7,886 nt of DNA from an uncultured Oscillospiraceae bacterium (GTDB lineage Bacteria; Bacillota; Clostridia; UBA1212; UBA1255), in the NCBI GenBank assembly GCA_902462635.1, contig CABQCN010000048.1, positions 1 through 7,886 of the forward strand. Reading direction: 5' to 3'. Below, piece after piece: positions 7,701 through 7,886 of this stretch. Within the stretch, counting starts at the first letter, position 1. Each line of letters begins with the position of its first letter. The translations under genes and the position numbers were made by a program. The notes beneath the pieces are model-generated. The model had not been told where the DNA came from. It saw only the letters and a list, made by a program, of their open reading frames with translations, and did no database searches.

Positions 7701-7790
7701 TATAACGAAGACGGCACGTACGGATATTCTTTTATCTATGAAATGGACGCTCCAGAGGAGGAAAGGACGTTCCGGATCGAGATCCGATAA
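4761..7790 (+). CDS. Large secreted lipoprotein of unrecognised family (1009 aa)
   Basis: The start at 4761 follows AAGGGAGA (4743-4750) at about 10 bases. An in-frame ATG at 4713 coincides with the predicted transcription start and would spoil the signal peptide. Residues 1-27 form a lipoprotein signal: MRKR, a hydrophobic core, then FTAAC with Cys27 as the lipid-modified residue. A Gly/Ser/Asn-rich linker (28-57) follows, typical of surface tethering. Residues about 235-325 look like a galactose-binding or CBM-like beta-sandwich (YNAIEVTLKTDG, GQYHTYLIDL, GVRFDIGT). The rest is rich in Tyr, Phe and Trp and in predicted strands, with no membrane segment and no catalytic motif I recognise; landmarks are FWGRDVQFVAFDVKNAG (391-407) and LPDFRGCSGDMWSSQPQFNA (657-676). 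An outer-surface glycan-binding or glycan-degrading role is inference. It is divergent from the P1 peptidase, and no terminator is visible after its stop, so transcription may continue into the next gene. Confidence 0.92.
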   Translation: MLGMRKRICIIFGTVAVCAAVCFTAACTSKTNGGAGTKDGSSGNGGTPVNDPNGSQTYDTAEVYRDSTLGATVVFANEAANAVQGFYEDGNRNHYILENRHIKLSQGLTGYQNKRVAYVKDAETGNTYLENTMDPYIKTNDGSVYYAGNSQANGRMNTTRLGYYYYETHIRDLGFGQTLSHEEEYLYTTDISGFSGSIWGVNDMTDPVYGGGTMSVRVTDAYDPYVFRSGLNLSEERYNAIEVTLKTDGSSTGGELFFYTDRTGDFNANQRVPFSINNDGQYHTYLIDLTAAGQTGGTLKGVRFDIGTSAGETVTFRSVKAVKTNIGSVPFKLDKTFHTYPDKLHQEYRIIATAPAEGIAEYGLEVKFPADEISSFVIKHQYALKSEYGTFWGRDVQFVAFDVKNAGIIGFIIPNDGLTAQISVTSEDGYIVFRQAAALPGYIPSGGEIKFGNRLYTDAGHSYSEIERQAAIEHSPLTDVTVANNASSGCYFAGYDKLRGAYHFILNGSDFNKAYYEEPDKHFTADIQINGDNHDRIAYIWMNSTGGALESAAVLDDRNMQAAIPVEVCKNFCGEIEEPFYDPMDTQYGDSFYPLRIEPHKSVKHTSLHLYQNWGKFPLKQISSIQFHISYYHLSTGVTESNCIAPYFVYGKDEWTLPDFRGCSGDMWSSQPQFNAVGRLRFVSYQTDAGRIKAEYTDTKIRSAGPVYADMDYNYISDCGSYEYTLRHLEFPQNDENRTYYTLELNFLKDLEIKNVKENFTLFSMDGRAAAFRKLSYLNAGGTASYKNLDLSRTFAETLVLGKNTPYFSYYGLGSDGASIMNFAYMVKNYDITIGGQKWDGNFVLRNTYDGMLNYAYLSLNEGDIAFRKGDSIKINFILLPWGNYRDTDDANVRYVREDSVLSPVAITALQGTVVPDDYLPTIRATSNQAAFRVTGGRNRNAVRIDGFTKFGTPVIYETVNGVEVPYDPSNYAYDGYCIHYNEDGTYGYSFIYEMDAPEEERTFRIEIR

Positions 7791-7801
7791 CAAAAGAATT
7801 G

Positions 7802-7830
7802 TTGTATTTTTCCATTGCGTAGGGTATAAT
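7802..7830 (+). promoter_or_regulatory. Strong sigma-A promoter of the right-edge gene
   Basis: TTGTAT (7802-7807) and a perfect TATAAT (7825-7830) are 17 bp apart. The start would be near 7837, giving a leader of about 37 bases with a near-ideal Shine-Dalgarno site. The -35 hexamer is the same as that of the lipoprotein promoter. Confidence 0.8.
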
Positions 7831-7839
7831 AAAGAACGG

Positions 7840-7860
7840 TAAAATTTTATAACAATTTTA
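7840..7860. repeat. Inverted repeat in the leader, abutting the Shine-Dalgarno
   Basis: TAAAATT (7840-7846) and AATTTTA (7854-7860) are perfect 7-bp arms around 7 bases. The right arm shares its last A with AGGAGG. It may be an operator just after the start point or a weak, AT-only RNA hairpin; function is unproven. Confidence 0.35.
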
Positions 7861-7873
7861 GGAGGTAACAATT

Positions 7874-7886
7874 ATGGCAGTTAAGG
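7874..7886 (+). CDS. Start of a highly expressed gene (MAVK..., cut by window edge)
   Basis: Only ATG GCA GTT AAG and one G are present. The start is secure: AGGAGG (7860-7865) lies 8 bases before the ATG and a near-consensus promoter precedes it, which suggests strong expression. The residues Met-Ala-Val-Lys followed by a G-starting codon would fit the start of type I glyceraldehyde-3-phosphate dehydrogenase in many clostridia (MAVKV...). Four residues cannot identify a protein, so the product is left open. Confidence 0.7.

Noticed and set aside
7837..7856. Rex-type redox operator (TTGTTAA-N4-TTAACAA) before the right-edge gene
   Set aside because: Only one half-site (ATAACAA) fits; the other half mismatches at most positions.
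6681..7871. 396-codon minus-strand open frame
   Set aside because: It starts inside the promoter and leader of the right-edge gene, lacks a ribosome binding site and has low-sense Arg/Ile composition. It mirrors the lipoprotein coding frame.

Overview
The window looks like chromosomal DNA of a Gram-positive anaerobe of the Clostridia type with roughly balanced GC. This is inferred from strong AGGAGG-like ribosome binding sites, sigma-A promoters with 17-bp spacers, a lipoprotein signal peptide, a coiled-coil M23 peptidase, and a Cthe_2159-like surface protein with a glycine-rich tail. A Christensenellales-like or related lineage is possible but cannot be fixed from this sequence. No mobile element, CRISPR array, rRNA or tRNA was seen.

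Layout, left to right. (1) The C-terminal end of a carbohydrate-binding (Cthe_2159-like) surface protein enters from the left edge and ends at a rho-independent terminator. (2) A well-formed promoter, flanked by two inverted repeats, drives a membrane-anchored coiled-coil M23 metallopeptidase, which ends at a strong terminator. (3) On the opposite strand, running through that terminator, is a 59-residue ORF with an excellent Shine-Dalgarno site; its product would be a basic protein with a C-terminal hydrophobic tail. (4) glpK (glycerol kinase) reads rightward from an intergenic region shared with the small ORF. (5) A P1-family (DmpA-like) self-processing aminopeptidase reads leftward and stops 7 bp from glpK. 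(6) A 1009-residue lipoprotein of unrecognised family is transcribed divergently from the peptidase. Their back-to-back promoters share a 15-bp palindrome that overlaps both -35 boxes. (7) At the right edge a strong promoter and Shine-Dalgarno site precede the first four codons of another gene (Met-Ala-Val-Lys).

The genes do not form one operon: nearly every gene has its own promoter. The common theme is the cell envelope: a carbohydrate-binding surface protein, a peptidoglycan hydrolase and a large lipoprotein. glpK and the aminopeptidase are metabolic. The least explained parts are the large lipoprotein with its shared palindromic control region and the small antisense-to-terminator ORF. 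Nothing here forms a recognisable multi-gene defence or biosynthetic system.
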